Notes: generated from the sequence alone by a model not told the origin. A stretch of 60,179 nucleotides of DNA from DAOSEC01 sp035362935 (GCA_035362935.1 DAOSEC010000012.1:1-60179), one strand, 5' to 3'. Positions 26,700-35,062 are shown, numbered from the stretch's first letter. Numbers and translations are program-made.

Positions 26700-26728
26700 T
26701 TGTCGATTTTGATGTCATATGTTATAAT
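26700..26728 (+). promoter_or_regulatory. promoter of the antiporter operon
   Basis: TTGTCG (26700-26705), 17-bp spacer, TATAAT (26723-26728), 35 bp before the mrpE start. The -35 is weak, which suits activator dependence via the adjacent direct repeats. Confidence 0.7.
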
Positions 26729-26762
26729 ATCTATGTTTAAAAAGATGAAAGGAAACATATAT

Positions 26763-27251
26763 ATGAATAAGAAAAAAGGAGCAGTTATATTATTTGTTGC
26801 GTTACTCATCTTCTGGATGATTTTATCAACAGAACTTGATTTGGTAAGCTCTGTCATTGGTGCTTTCGCATCCTTCCTAATCGTAGTTTATAATTATGAT
26901 TTGATTTTTAACAGAAGCGAGGCAACAAAGTTTACATTTCGGTATTTGGGTAGATTAATGGTTTTAGGATATCATTTGATTGTTGCGATTATTGTATCTA
27001 ACATTCATGTTGCTTTGATTGTTCTTTCTCCTAAGATGAAGATAGAACCAGGATTTAAGAAGATCCCAAATCCTCTTAAAAAAGATGTCAATCAAACGTT
27101 ATTCGCAAATGCCATTACTTTGACTCCAGGAACATTAACCGTTGATATGGATGATGATTATATTCTAATCCATGGATTAGAGTTAAGTCATATTGATGAT
27201 ATAACAACAAGTAAAATGCAAAAAGCATTTGAGAAGTTGGAGGATAAGTAG
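26763..27251 (+). CDS. mrpE: Na+/H+ antiporter subunit E
   Basis: 162 aa from ATG 26763 (GAAAGGA at 26747-26753); the longer in-frame start lies in the promoter. Two N-terminal hydrophobic segments (about 6-45) and a third near 60-85 precede a soluble tail with the MrpE-typical TLTPGTLTVD motif and a closing LEL/ID segment. It is a subunit of the Mrp/Mbh antiporter module in the cytoplasmic membrane and the first gene of a nine-gene operon. Confidence 0.9.
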   Translation: MNKKKGAVILFVALLIFWMILSTELDLVSSVIGAFASFLIVVYNYDLIFNRSEATKFTFRYLGRLMVLGYHLIVAIIVSNIHVALIVLSPKMKIEPGFKKIPNPLKKDVNQTLFANAITLTPGTLTVDMDDDYILIHGLELSHIDDITTSKMQKAFEKLEDK

Positions 27252-27252
27252 T

Positions 27253-27519
27253 ATGGTTGAAACAGTGATTATAGTTTGTACGATTATTTTAATGGTTATG
27301 ACCTTTGTAGGACTATTTCGTGCATATGTTGGTCCCACTGCGGCTGATCGAATGGTTGCGATTAACATGATTACCACCAAAGTTACTACGATTATAGTGA
27401 TGATTGCATTATTGACAATGCAAGAGTTATATGTCAGTGTTGCATTAGTTTATGCATTAATTGGATTTGTAACCACAGTTGGAGTCGCAAAATACTTAAT
27501 GAAAGGAAAGTTGTATTAG
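27253..27519 (+). CDS. mrpF: Na+/H+ antiporter subunit F
   Basis: 88 aa from ATG 27253 with GGAGG at 27239-27243. Three membrane helices and the family motif RAYVGPTAADRMVAIN between helices 1 and 2. One base separates it from the mrpE stop, so the two are translationally coupled. Confidence 0.92.
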   Translation: MVETVIIVCTIILMVMTFVGLFRAYVGPTAADRMVAINMITTKVTTIIVMIALLTMQELYVSVALVYALIGFVTTVGVAKYLMKGKLY

Positions 27520-27520
27520 T

Positions 27521-27838
27521 ATGGAATTCGTTATTGATATTATCGCGGTTGCTTCCATTATATTTGGTACGTTTTTCTTTTTAGTAGGTGTGGTTGGATT
27601 AATTAGAATGCCTGATGTATTTACTAGAATGCATGCGACTACCAAATGTGATACGATGGGTGCTGGATTAATCTTCTTTGGCTTAATTGTTTGGCAAGGA
27701 TTTACATTTACTTCACTTAATATGGTATTAATTATATTATTCATATGGTTAACCAATCCAACAGCAGCTCACTATATCGCCAAAAGTGCATATGTAAGAC
27801 TTCAAAAAAGTGGACAGTTAAAGGAGAGTGAAGAATAA
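27521..27838 (+). CDS. mrpG: Na+/H+ antiporter subunit G
   Basis: 105 aa, three helices, with the conserved RMPDVFTRMHATTKCDTMGA block between helices 1 and 2 that identifies MrpG/MbhC. AAAGGAAAG precedes the ATG. It overlaps the next gene by 1 bp. Confidence 0.92.
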   Translation: MEFVIDIIAVASIIFGTFFFLVGVVGLIRMPDVFTRMHATTKCDTMGAGLIFFGLIVWQGFTFTSLNMVLIILFIWLTNPTAAHYIAKSAYVRLQKSGQLKESEE

Positions 27839-28077
27839 TGGAAACATTAAATGTCATTATTGTTATCTTCTTAATTACATGTGCGATTGCTGTTGAAAAA
27901 ACGAAGGATTTGTTATCTGCTGTGATTATATTTGCATCTTACTCACTTTTGATGAGCGTATTATGGTTAATTTTAAAGTCACCTGACGTTGCGTTAACGG
28001 AAGCTGCTGTAGGGGCTGGAGTAACTTCGATTTTATTTATCGCAGTTATTAGTAAAACAAAGAGGTACGAAAAATGA
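27838..28077 (+). CDS. MbhD/DUF4040-type antiporter subunit (MrpB N-terminal part)
   Basis: 79 aa, three helices, with the DUF4040 hallmark LKSPDVALTEAAVGAG. In Bacillus Mrp this segment is fused to the end of MrpA; as a separate small subunit it matches MbhD of archaeal Mbh/Mbx complexes. Ends overlap both neighbours (1 bp and an ATGA overlap). Confidence 0.88.
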   Translation: METLNVIIVIFLITCAIAVEKTKDLLSAVIIFASYSLLMSVLWLILKSPDVALTEAAVGAGVTSILFIAVISKTKRYEK

Positions 28078-28382
28078 AAAAGCATATTGTAACGTTTTTG
28101 TTTTTTGTATTATTTGGAATCCTTGTTTATGGGATTATTGAAATGCCAACCTCGCCTTCAGTAGACGCCCCATCTTATAACGATACGACACAATATTATT
28201 TTGATAACTCTTTAGCTGAAACAGGGGCGACTAACATTGTAGCTGCGATTTTAGCCGATTATAGAGGATTTGACACTCTTGGGGAAACAGTAGTACTATT
28301 TACCTCAATTGTAGCAGCCGCATCTGTCCTAAGAACGGTTAAAAAGAATAAAGAGGAAAATGGTGAGCAACATGGAAGATAA
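28074..28382 (+). CDS. MbhE-like antiporter subunit
   Basis: 102 aa with an N-terminal helix, an extracytoplasmic loop (ETGATNIVAAILADYRGFDTLGE) and a second helix. This segment is the MbhE signature (MrpA C-terminal part in Mrp systems). It follows the MbhD-like gene with a 4-bp overlap and overlaps mrpB by 23 bp. Confidence 0.88.
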   Translation: MKKHIVTFLFFVLFGILVYGIIEMPTSPSVDAPSYNDTTQYYFDNSLAETGATNIVAAILADYRGFDTLGETVVLFTSIVAAASVLRTVKKNKEENGEQHGR

Positions 28383-28806
28383 GATTGTAAAAACCATTTC
28401 AAGAATCATCATTCCGTTTATTCAGTTATATGGTGTATTTATTATATTACATGGACATTTGTCTCCTGGTGGAGGATTCTCTGGTGGGACATTATTTGGG
28501 ACAAGTTTAATCCTTTTAACATTAGTCTTTGGAATGAAACCAGCAAAGAAAAAATTCTCACACCGCGCAAGTGAAATCGCCGAAAGTGGTGGGTTAATCA
28601 TCTTTGTTGCGATTGGGTTAATTGGGCTAATCGTTGGTGGAAGATTTTTAATGAACATTGAAGCAGGATTTCCACTTGGAACACCTGGAAAACTATTATC
28701 CGCTGGGATGATACCACTTTTAATGATTGGTATTGGAATCAAAGTAGCATCTACGATGATTACTCTCTTTCATATTTTAATTGAAGGAGATGAAGAACAT
28801 GCGTGA
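28360..28806 (+). CDS. mrpB: Na+/H+ antiporter subunit B
   Basis: 148 aa with four helices and the MnhB motif HGHLSPGGGFSGGTLFG. The start is ATG 28360 or ATG 28372; GAGG at 28353-28356 is slightly close for the first, and no better site serves the second. It is part of the same antiporter module. Confidence 0.92.
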   Translation: MVSNMEDKIVKTISRIIIPFIQLYGVFIILHGHLSPGGGFSGGTLFGTSLILLTLVFGMKPAKKKFSHRASEIAESGGLIIFVAIGLIGLIVGGRFLMNIEAGFPLGTPGKLLSAGMIPLLMIGIGIKVASTMITLFHILIEGDEEHA

Positions 28807-29185
28807 GATCGTAAGACTATTTGTTGATAACATTAATTATATTGGAGCTGTGGCTTTGTTCTTAATTGGACTTCATACGGTTGTAACACACCGAAATCTC
28901 ATCAAACGGATCTTAGGGATTAACATTATGGGAACAAGTGTATTATTATTCTTAGTTTCGATTGGAAATGTAACTGGTGGAGTACCACCCATTATTGTAC
29001 CTGGTGAAAATACCGGAGTCTTCATCAATCCACTTCCACAAGTATTGATCTTAACGGGGATTGTTGTTTGTGTATCGATTACCGTATATAGTTTAAGTTT
29101 AGCCATTCGAATCTTTGAAAGCTACGGAACATTAGATCAAGACGAAATTACAAAAATCATAAAGGAGCAAGAAAGTCATGATTGA
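28799..29185 (+). CDS. mrpC: Na+/H+ antiporter subunit C (NuoK-like)
   Basis: 128 aa from ATG 28799, with AAGGAGA at 28784-28790; upstream TTG/ATG codons sit in or next to that site. Three helices, with LIGLHTVVTHRNLIKRILGIN and a PLPQVLILTGIVV helix typical of MrpC/NuoK. Confidence 0.92.
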   Translation: MREIVRLFVDNINYIGAVALFLIGLHTVVTHRNLIKRILGINIMGTSVLLFLVSIGNVTGGVPPIIVPGENTGVFINPLPQVLILTGIVVCVSITVYSLSLAIRIFESYGTLDQDEITKIIKEQESHD

Positions 29186-30668
29186 ACAACTACCGATTTT
29201 AAACATGTTATTGTTCCTTGCGATGGCACTCTTAATTCCGTTATTACGAAAAAAAGCATTTAATACCACCCTTTGGATTGGGGGAGCCGTATTAGTAGCA
29301 GTATTGGTATCATCCTTATTTGTAGTGATGCATGTGTCTACCGTTGGACCAATTGTTTATCAATTTGGGAATCACCCGAGTTTTATTGGGATTGAATTTA
29401 AGATTGATAGCTTAGCAGCCATCATTGCATTCTTTATTGTAGGATTATCTATTTTCATATATATTTATTCGTGTGGAGATGCAACCGAAGGAATTGAAGA
29501 AAAAGAATATGGAAGATATTATATCTTACTATTTATTCTATTGTTTGCGATCTTTGGGATGCTTTATACCAACGACTTATTTAACACCTATGTGTTCATG
29601 GAAATTATGTCAATTACAACTTGTGCGATTATTTCAATCAAGCGTAAAAAAGAAACCTATACATCCGCATTTCGTTATGTGATGTTAAATGAGATAGGGT
29701 CTCTTTCTTTCTTATTTGGAGTTGCACTCCTTTATATGATTACGGGTTATACCAACATTGATTTAGTAAGTAATATGATCCAAGGAAACTGGATGACATT
29801 TTCAACGAACATCATTATTGCCTTAGGATTTATGATTATTGGTGTTGGAATTAAAGCTGCGATATTTCCGTTTCATATATGGCTTCCCGATGCACATTCA
29901 TCGGCACCAAGTTCCTCATCTGCGACATTATCTGCGATTGTTGTTAAAGTATATATCGTAGTTTTAATAAAAGTGTTATTCAAAGTCTTTAAACTAGATA
30001 TCTTAAATCATTTTAATATCTCTACCATTTTAATCATTATCGCAAGTGTTGGTATGATTATGGGGTCAATGTTTGCGATTGCTCAAAAGGATGTTAAGCG
30101 AATGCTTGGATATTCTTCGGTTTCACAAATTGGTTATATTGTGATGGGAATTGGACTATTTTCATCTTTAGGACTTGGGGCTTCGATTTTCCACATCATA
30201 TCACACGGAATGATGAAAGCAGCACTCTTCTTAAGTGTTGGAGTTATGATATATAAGAAGAAAATCAAAAAGGTTAGTGAGTTTGCGGGGATTGGGTTTC
30301 AGTTACCTGTGACAATGGGAGTCTTTAGCATTGCTGCACTTGGAATGATAGGAATTCCAATGACAAGTGGGTTTATATCAAAACTGAACTTAGGGCTTGC
30401 AGCACTGGATCACGAGCAAGGGATCTTAATCATCATCGTTATCTTGAGTGGATTATTAAATGTTATTTATTACTTACCAATTATCATCAATGCATTCTTA
30501 AAAAACAACCCAGAGAGAGTTCGTGATATGAGAATTGAAAAGATACCAGCTACGATGTTAGTTCCAATTGTTGCTTTAGGAATTGCCATTTTAGGGTTTG
30601 GACTATTTCCAAACTGGGTAATGGGAATCATTGAAAACGCAGTCGCAACAATTGGGTTACCAGGATAG
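29178..30668 (+). CDS. mrpD: Na+/H+ antiporter subunit D (NuoN/M-like), MbhH type
   Basis: 496 aa, about 14 helices. The proton-channel signatures are visible: ETYTSAFRY helix region, GIKAAIFPFHIWLPDAHSSAPSSSSATLSAIVVK with the key Lys and His, and KRMLGYSSVSQIGYI. It is the full family length. It overlaps mrpC by 8 bp. Confidence 0.92.
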   Translation: MIEQLPILNMLLFLAMALLIPLLRKKAFNTTLWIGGAVLVAVLVSSLFVVMHVSTVGPIVYQFGNHPSFIGIEFKIDSLAAIIAFFIVGLSIFIYIYSCGDATEGIEEKEYGRYYILLFILLFAIFGMLYTNDLFNTYVFMEIMSITTCAIISIKRKKETYTSAFRYVMLNEIGSLSFLFGVALLYMITGYTNIDLVSNMIQGNWMTFSTNIIIALGFMIIGVGIKAAIFPFHIWLPDAHSSAPSSSSATLSAIVVKVYIVVLIKVLFKVFKLDILNHFNISTILIIIASVGMIMGSMFAIAQKDVKRMLGYSSVSQIGYIVMGIGLFSSLGLGASIFHIISHGMMKAALFLSVGVMIYKKKIKKVSEFAGIGFQLPVTMGVFSIAALGMIGIPMTSGFISKLNLGLAALDHEQGILIIIVILSGLLNVIYYLPIIINAFLKNNPERVRDMRIEKIPATMLVPIVALGIAILGFGLFPNWVMGIIENAVATIGLPG

Positions 30669-30680
30669 GAAGGGTGTAAT

Positions 30681-32825
30681 ATGGAAGATGTAAAAGTTAC
30701 AACAACTCCTGAACAAAAACTACCATTTTTCGCAGATATTTTAGCCATTCAATCCTCTAGACTAATTATTGTATTTATTATTTTGTTTGGACTATTTGTT
30801 GCGTTTCGCGAAAATATATTTGGTATTACAGACAATGCATATAAGTTAGGATTTATCTATGATGCATTAGTCGCTGTTACAAACTTTAAAGGTTTACCAA
30901 TCATACTTGTATTAGTGCCTGTATTGGGTGCGATCATTCAAGTATTCTTTGGTCAAAAATATGGATTTAGACGTGATTTGGTCGTTATCACAATGACCTT
31001 TATTACCGTTATTATTGTATTTTTAATGTATCCAATGGCAAGAAATGGTGGGATTACACTTTCTTTACCAGGATTACTTGGACTAGGTTTGAGCTACCAC
31101 ATTGATATGCTTGGATATACGGTTCTATTTATCTCTACGATTATTTGGTTTTTAGTTATGGTATATGCTCACGAATATATGAAGCGAGAAAAAAACTCAA
31201 CTAGATTTTTCTTCTTTATCGCATTTACGTATTCGGCAGTGCTTGGAACAATAATGAGTGGAGACTTACTCACAATGTTTTTATATTTTGAGGTGATGAC
31301 ATTTACCTCTTATATGCTTGTCATTCACGGACAAAAAGAAGAATCGTATCAAGCAGGATATAACTATATTATTATGGGGTTAATTGGTGGATTCTTAATT
31401 TTAGCTGCGATGATTATGCTATACTTCCATTTAGGGGATTTGACATTCCAAACAGCAATCACTCGCTTAGGCGAACTTGGAAACTTAAGATATTGGATTA
31501 TTGGACTTTTAATCATGGGGTTTGGGATTAAAGCAGGGATGGCACCCGTTCATGTATGGTTACCACGGGCTCACCCAGTAGCTCCGACTCCAGCAAGCGC
31601 ACTACTTTCAGGGATTATGATTAAAGTAGGAGCATTTGGAATCTTAAGAGTCGCAACAAGTTTTTATTTCCCGAGTAAAGATAGTGTTACGGACTACTTA
31701 GATCCTATCTGGTTAACCAGTCAAAACATTGGAGCAGCCATCATTTGGTTTGGTATCATTACAATGGCAATTGGAGTATTCTTAGCACTTCAACAAAGCC
31801 ATATGAAACGAATGTTAGCCTATCACTCCGTATCTCAAATGGGATATATCATTATGGGTGTAGGAATTGCGTTATATTTAGGATATCGTGGTGCGATGGG
31901 ATATTCTGGAGCACTGTATCACATTCTAAATCATGCCTTGTTTAAATCACTACTATTCATGGTAGTAGGGGTAGTATATTATCACACCAAAGAATATGAC
32001 ATGTATAAACTAGGAGGACTTTGGAAAAAACTTCCACTTACTGCGACTGTTTGCTTAATTGCTTGTTTAGGAATTAGTGGGATACCACTCTTTAACGGGT
32101 TTATTTCAAAATCAATCTTACATCACGGAATATTTGAGGCGATTGAATATGGACATCCATCCTTTCAAGTAGCAGAAACTATTTTTATGGTTGTTAGTGC
32201 GGGAACCGTATGCTCGTTTATTAAGTTATTCTACTATACGTTCTTAAAGAAGACAGAAAACACATACCCAACCTTAAGAAGAGAATATTCTACACTAGAT
32301 GCAGGAATGGCTACGATTGCTTTGTTAATCGTATTTATCGGAATGTTTCCAAGATTCTTAATGAATCATTTTATCATTCCAGCACTTGGGCAAACCACAT
32401 ATGATCCATACTTTATCAATAAGTATATTGTAAAGTTAGAATATTTTACATGGAGTGACTTAAGTTCCATGGCAATCGTATTAGCGATGGGATTTGCGAT
32501 TTTCTTCTTAGGAACAAAATTCCACTGGTTCCATTTAAAGTTGCCAAAATGGTTAAGTTTCGAATATATCTTCTTTTATCCGGGATATGTGATTACGAGA
32601 AACATTTGTATGTTACTCTATGGGGATCACTGCCCAATTGATGATAAAGAAGTAAAGCAACTTCAATTAGATGTAGGTAAAATTAGTTTTACTGACCGAT
32701 TTGTCTTAACAATGAATGTATTTAATAGGCGGTATGAGCGAAGCATTATCAATAGTGATGCACTAATTTACACCGGATTTATTACTGCGATACTTATCTA
32801 TATGTTCGTTATAGGAGTTATATAA
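30681..32825 (+). CDS. second proton-conducting antiporter subunit (MbxH'/NuoL-like)
   Basis: 714 aa, about 16 helices. It carries the same channel signatures as its neighbour (GIKAGMAPVHVWLPRAHPVAPTPASALLSG; KRMLAYHSVSQMGYI) plus a long C-terminal extension with at least two more helices (about 600-714). Two tandem antiporter-like subunits recall MbxH/H' of archaeal Mbx. It could instead be a MrpA substitute, since the MrpA tail functions are encoded by the separate MbhD/MbhE-like genes. GGAAGGGTG supports the start, 12 bp after mrpD. Confidence 0.88.
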   Translation: MEDVKVTTTPEQKLPFFADILAIQSSRLIIVFIILFGLFVAFRENIFGITDNAYKLGFIYDALVAVTNFKGLPIILVLVPVLGAIIQVFFGQKYGFRRDLVVITMTFITVIIVFLMYPMARNGGITLSLPGLLGLGLSYHIDMLGYTVLFISTIIWFLVMVYAHEYMKREKNSTRFFFFIAFTYSAVLGTIMSGDLLTMFLYFEVMTFTSYMLVIHGQKEESYQAGYNYIIMGLIGGFLILAAMIMLYFHLGDLTFQTAITRLGELGNLRYWIIGLLIMGFGIKAGMAPVHVWLPRAHPVAPTPASALLSGIMIKVGAFGILRVATSFYFPSKDSVTDYLDPIWLTSQNIGAAIIWFGIITMAIGVFLALQQSHMKRMLAYHSVSQMGYIIMGVGIALYLGYRGAMGYSGALYHILNHALFKSLLFMVVGVVYYHTKEYDMYKLGGLWKKLPLTATVCLIACLGISGIPLFNGFISKSILHHGIFEAIEYGHPSFQVAETIFMVVSAGTVCSFIKLFYYTFLKKTENTYPTLRREYSTLDAGMATIALLIVFIGMFPRFLMNHFIIPALGQTTYDPYFINKYIVKLEYFTWSDLSSMAIVLAMGFAIFFLGTKFHWFHLKLPKWLSFEYIFFYPGYVITRNICMLLYGDHCPIDDKEVKQLQLDVGKISFTDRFVLTMNVFNRRYERSIINSDALIYTGFITAILIYMFVIGVI

Positions 32826-32853
32826 AAAAGTAGCTTGAAAAAGCTACTTTTTT
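32824..32853 (+). terminator. terminator of the antiporter operon
   Basis: An A-rich stem ending GTAGCTT pairs with AAGCTAC followed by T6, with a 4-nt GAAA loop; it abuts the last stop codon. Confidence 0.88.
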
Positions 32854-32876
32854 CTTATTTTGACAGTATAGACCTA

Positions 32877-32905
32877 TTGAAATGACTTTTTTAATGTGAT
32901 AAAAT
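32877..32905 (+). promoter_or_regulatory. promoter of the 197-aa membrane protein gene
   Basis: TTGAAA (32877-32882), 17 bp, TAAAAT (32900-32905), 43 bp before the ATG. Confidence 0.6.
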
Positions 32906-32947
32906 AAACATAATAGCACATATGTTTTCCATTTAGAGGAGGTATTT

Positions 32948-33541
32948 ATGAACACTGGTGCATTTTTAATCATTGGATATATCCTATTAGGAATTATTGG
33001 GATAGGACTAATAACAGGTCTTGGACAACTCATCAAAGAAAGTAGGTTTTTAAGGCGATTGGTAGGACTACTCACTGTGGTGGTTTTGGTGATTTTCATT
33101 GTTGACCATATCAATGAAATGATCGTTGTAGATAACTTTGATCTTGGCGAAATGTTGAAATTAAAAATAATGATAGCTTATTACATTAGTTGTGCAGCAA
33201 CATTTTTTCTTATATGGGAAGGGGATACAACTGTATTTATTAAAGGTGAAGATGCATATGTTCATATGACAGGAAATGCTTATCAAAACAGAATAGATGT
33301 ATCATATACCGAGGCAAAACCAGATCGCTATGAAGAAAAGATGGCTATTACCTACATTCCATCAATGATAATAGCATACATTATTGGTGGTATTTTTATC
33401 ATTGGAATAATATATTTAATTTCATCGTTTTTGTTTCCACTATATGTTCAACAAATTATCCAAGGTTATTTATACATTGTATTTGTTTTGATAACACTAA
33501 GTAGCATTTGGAGATTTGTCAAATCAATCAAAAACAGATAG
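32948..33541 (+). CDS. membrane protein, unknown
   Basis: 197 aa with about five hydrophobic segments (2-24, 36-52, 73-90, 133-160, 168-187) and a polar loop near 95-130 facing one side. No family is recognised. AGAGGAGG at 32935-32942 gives a strong start. It is monocistronic between the antiporter terminator and the NuoE-like gene. Confidence 0.75.
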   Translation: MNTGAFLIIGYILLGIIGIGLITGLGQLIKESRFLRRLVGLLTVVVLVIFIVDHINEMIVVDNFDLGEMLKLKIMIAYYISCAATFFLIWEGDTTVFIKGEDAYVHMTGNAYQNRIDVSYTEAKPDRYEEKMAITYIPSMIIAYIIGGIFIIGIIYLISSFLFPLYVQQIIQGYLYIVFVLITLSSIWRFVKSIKNR

Positions 33542-33653
33542 AAAATGAAAACAAAATGAAAATGGATGAAAACGATTTTTTGCTATGTAAAAATTATGAA
33601 AGTGAGTGTATAATAAGGGTAGTTAAAGTTTGTATGAAAGGAAAATAGTAGGC

Positions 33654-34142
33654 GTGTCACCAGAAGTTAAATTCAAACAAAGTCAACTAGATTTGTTTTG
33701 TGAACGTATGCAACAAAACAGATCAAAACCTGGTCCTTTGATGGCAACCCTCTATGATGCACAATCAATTTTTGGATGTATTCCTTTATCCATTCAAAAA
33801 ATGATTGCAGATGAACTAGATGAACCAATTGCCAAAGTCAACGGAGTTGTTACATTTTATTCGCATTTTTCTGTAGAACCAAAAGGAAAACATATTATAG
33901 GTGTTTGCCTTGGAACAGCATGCCTTGTAAAAGGCGCACAATCGATTATGGATGCTGCCACCAAGGAATTATCCATCACTCCTGGTCAAACAACTGAGGA
34001 TCAACAATTCTCACTCAATGTAAGTCGCTGTATTGGAGCTTGTGCTATGGCACCGGTATTTACGGTTGGGTCTACTGTTTATGGGAAAGCAACACCTCAA
34101 CTTATTATTGATACAATTCAAAAACTAAAACAAATTGGATAA
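33654..34142 (+). CDS. orphan NuoE-like [2Fe-2S] protein
   Basis: 162 aa from GTG 33654 (AAAGGA about 11 bp upstream); an upstream TTG at 33630 is possible but has a poorer site. The thioredoxin-like [2Fe-2S] domain has its four ligands at C85/C90 (CLGTAC) and C126/C130 (CIGAC). An N-terminal helical domain of the 24-kDa NADH dehydrogenase family precedes it. No NuoF or other diaphorase/hydrogenase subunit lies beside it. It probably serves as an electron carrier subunit for a complex encoded elsewhere. TATAAT at 33609-33614 may be its -10. Confidence 0.85.
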   Translation: MSPEVKFKQSQLDLFCERMQQNRSKPGPLMATLYDAQSIFGCIPLSIQKMIADELDEPIAKVNGVVTFYSHFSVEPKGKHIIGVCLGTACLVKGAQSIMDAATKELSITPGQTTEDQQFSLNVSRCIGACAMAPVFTVGSTVYGKATPQLIIDTIQKLKQIG

Positions 34143-34164
34143 TTTTTGTGAGTTCTCACAAAAA
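34143..34164. promoter_or_regulatory. 22-bp palindrome after the NuoE-like gene
   Basis: TTTTTGTGAG and its exact complement CTCACAAAAA are separated by only TT. It contains TGTGA-N4-TCACA. A 2-nt loop is poor for a hairpin, so it may be a protein site or part of the compound terminator that follows. Confidence 0.45.
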
Positions 34165-34196
34165 CTATATTTCCTTCCTTTTCTTCCTTTTTGAGA

Positions 34197-34236
34197 AAAC
34201 CGTCCTCACTGCTTATGTAGTGAAGACGGTTTTTTG
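34197..34236. terminator. bidirectional terminator
   Basis: ACCGTCCTCACT pairs with AGTGAAGACGGT (one mismatch) with A-run and T-run on the two sides. It lies between the convergent NuoE-like and Crp/Fnr genes. Confidence 0.85.
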
Positions 34237-34241
34237 TTGTG

Positions 34242-34850
34242 TTATAGTAATGTAATGTATTTCCCCTCGAGTTTAATCAATCCATCTTCAGCCATATGAA
34301 TGAGTTCTCTTGATAAACTTGGTCTTGGAATTCCTAAGTATAAAGCAATCTGTTCTTTTGTTTGTGTTAGATGAATCACTTTTGAGTTTTGGATCTTTGA
34401 TTCAGAGGTTAAATAATATATAATGCGATCTCTAATGTTTTTATTTGTAAGAAGCTTGTTGCGTTGTTGAATCATATAAGCTCGGTCAGAAGAAAGTTCT
34501 AAAAAGTTTTTCAAAATGGACTCATCAAGTCTGAATAGCATCATAAGCAAATCTTTTTGAATCAAAATGACACGAGAGTTTTTATTCGCAATCCCAGTTC
34601 CTAAAAAATGTGGGAATTTTGAAAAAACAACAATATCACCAAAGAGTGATTTTGGTCCTGCTTTATAAATCGTATATTCTTTGGATAAGAAGGTAGAAGA
34701 TCGAATGTCAATCTCACCGTCTAAGACAACTCCTAAAAAGTTACAATAAGTATTTTCATTAAATAGGATATCTCCCTTTTTAAACTCTGTGATTTTTAAA
34801 TATTTGCCTAAATCGATTTTGGTATTATAAAAGAGTGGATGCGTGTACAT
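34242..34850 (-). CDS. Crp/Fnr-family transcription regulator
   Basis: 202 aa. An N-terminal cyclic-nucleotide-like beta-barrel (about 15-115, with EFKKGDILF and GDIVVFSKFP) is followed by the long dimer helix (about 117-145) and a C-terminal HTH (TKEQIALYLGIPRPSLSREL, about 163-182). It lacks the N-terminal Cys cluster of Fnr, so any O2/NO sensing would need heme or another ligand. GAGGAGGAAT precedes the start. Its promoter (TTGCAT-N17-TATACT) has a GTAAC-N4-GTTAC palindrome just downstream, implying autoregulation. Confidence 0.88.
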   Translation of the reverse strand: MYTHPLFYNTKIDLGKYLKITEFKKGDILFNENTYCNFLGVVLDGEIDIRSSTFLSKEYTIYKAGPKSLFGDIVVFSKFPHFLGTGIANKNSRVILIQKDLLMMLFRLDESILKNFLELSSDRAYMIQQRNKLLTNKNIRDRIIYYLTSESKIQNSKVIHLTQTKEQIALYLGIPRPSLSRELIHMAEDGLIKLEGKYITLL

Positions 34851-34869
34851 GAGTATTCCTCCTCGGCAC

Positions 34870-34883
34870 GTAACATATGTTAC
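34870..34883. promoter_or_regulatory. operator GTAACATATGTTAC
   Basis: A perfect 14-bp palindrome between the -10 and the start of the Crp/Fnr gene, a position that fits repression of its own promoter. The sequence class (GTAAC-N4-GTTAC) is repeated at 34955-34970. Confidence 0.7.
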
Positions 34884-34892
34884 ATCAATTGT

Positions 34893-34921
34893 AGTATAAC
34901 ACGAAGTTAGAGAGGATGCAA
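34893..34921 (-). promoter_or_regulatory. promoter of the Crp/Fnr gene
   Basis: On the minus strand: TTGCAT (34921-34916), 17-bp spacer, TATACT (34898-34893). Confidence 0.65.
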
Positions 34922-34954
34922 GTAGTCTTGCTTGCTTTTTTCATATATGTGTAA

Positions 34955-34970
34955 TGTAACGTATGTTACA
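34955..34970. promoter_or_regulatory. operator TGTAACGTATGTTACA
   Basis: Palindromic arms TGTAAC/GTTACA around GTAT. Its centre is about 70 bp upstream of the likely start point of the 35063 operon, the classic class I activator distance for Crp-type proteins. Confidence 0.7.
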
Positions 34971-34997
34971 CGTAGTAGAATTGTTGTGAAGATTTCG

Positions 34998-35026
34998 TTT
35001 TCAAGTTCGATGCATAATGTTATAAT
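34998..35026 (+). promoter_or_regulatory. promoter of the Cys-rich-protein operon
   Basis: A weak -35 TTTTCA (34998-35003), 17 bp and TATAAT (35021-35026). The poor -35 suits activation from the upstream palindrome. Confidence 0.6.
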
Positions 35027-35062
35027 GATTGTATCAATACGAATGGAATTTGAGGTGAAAGT

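Noticed and set aside
26576..26857. Minus-strand open frame of 93 codons
   Set aside because: It spans a terminator, the antiporter promoter and mrpE on the other strand, and has no ribosome binding site.
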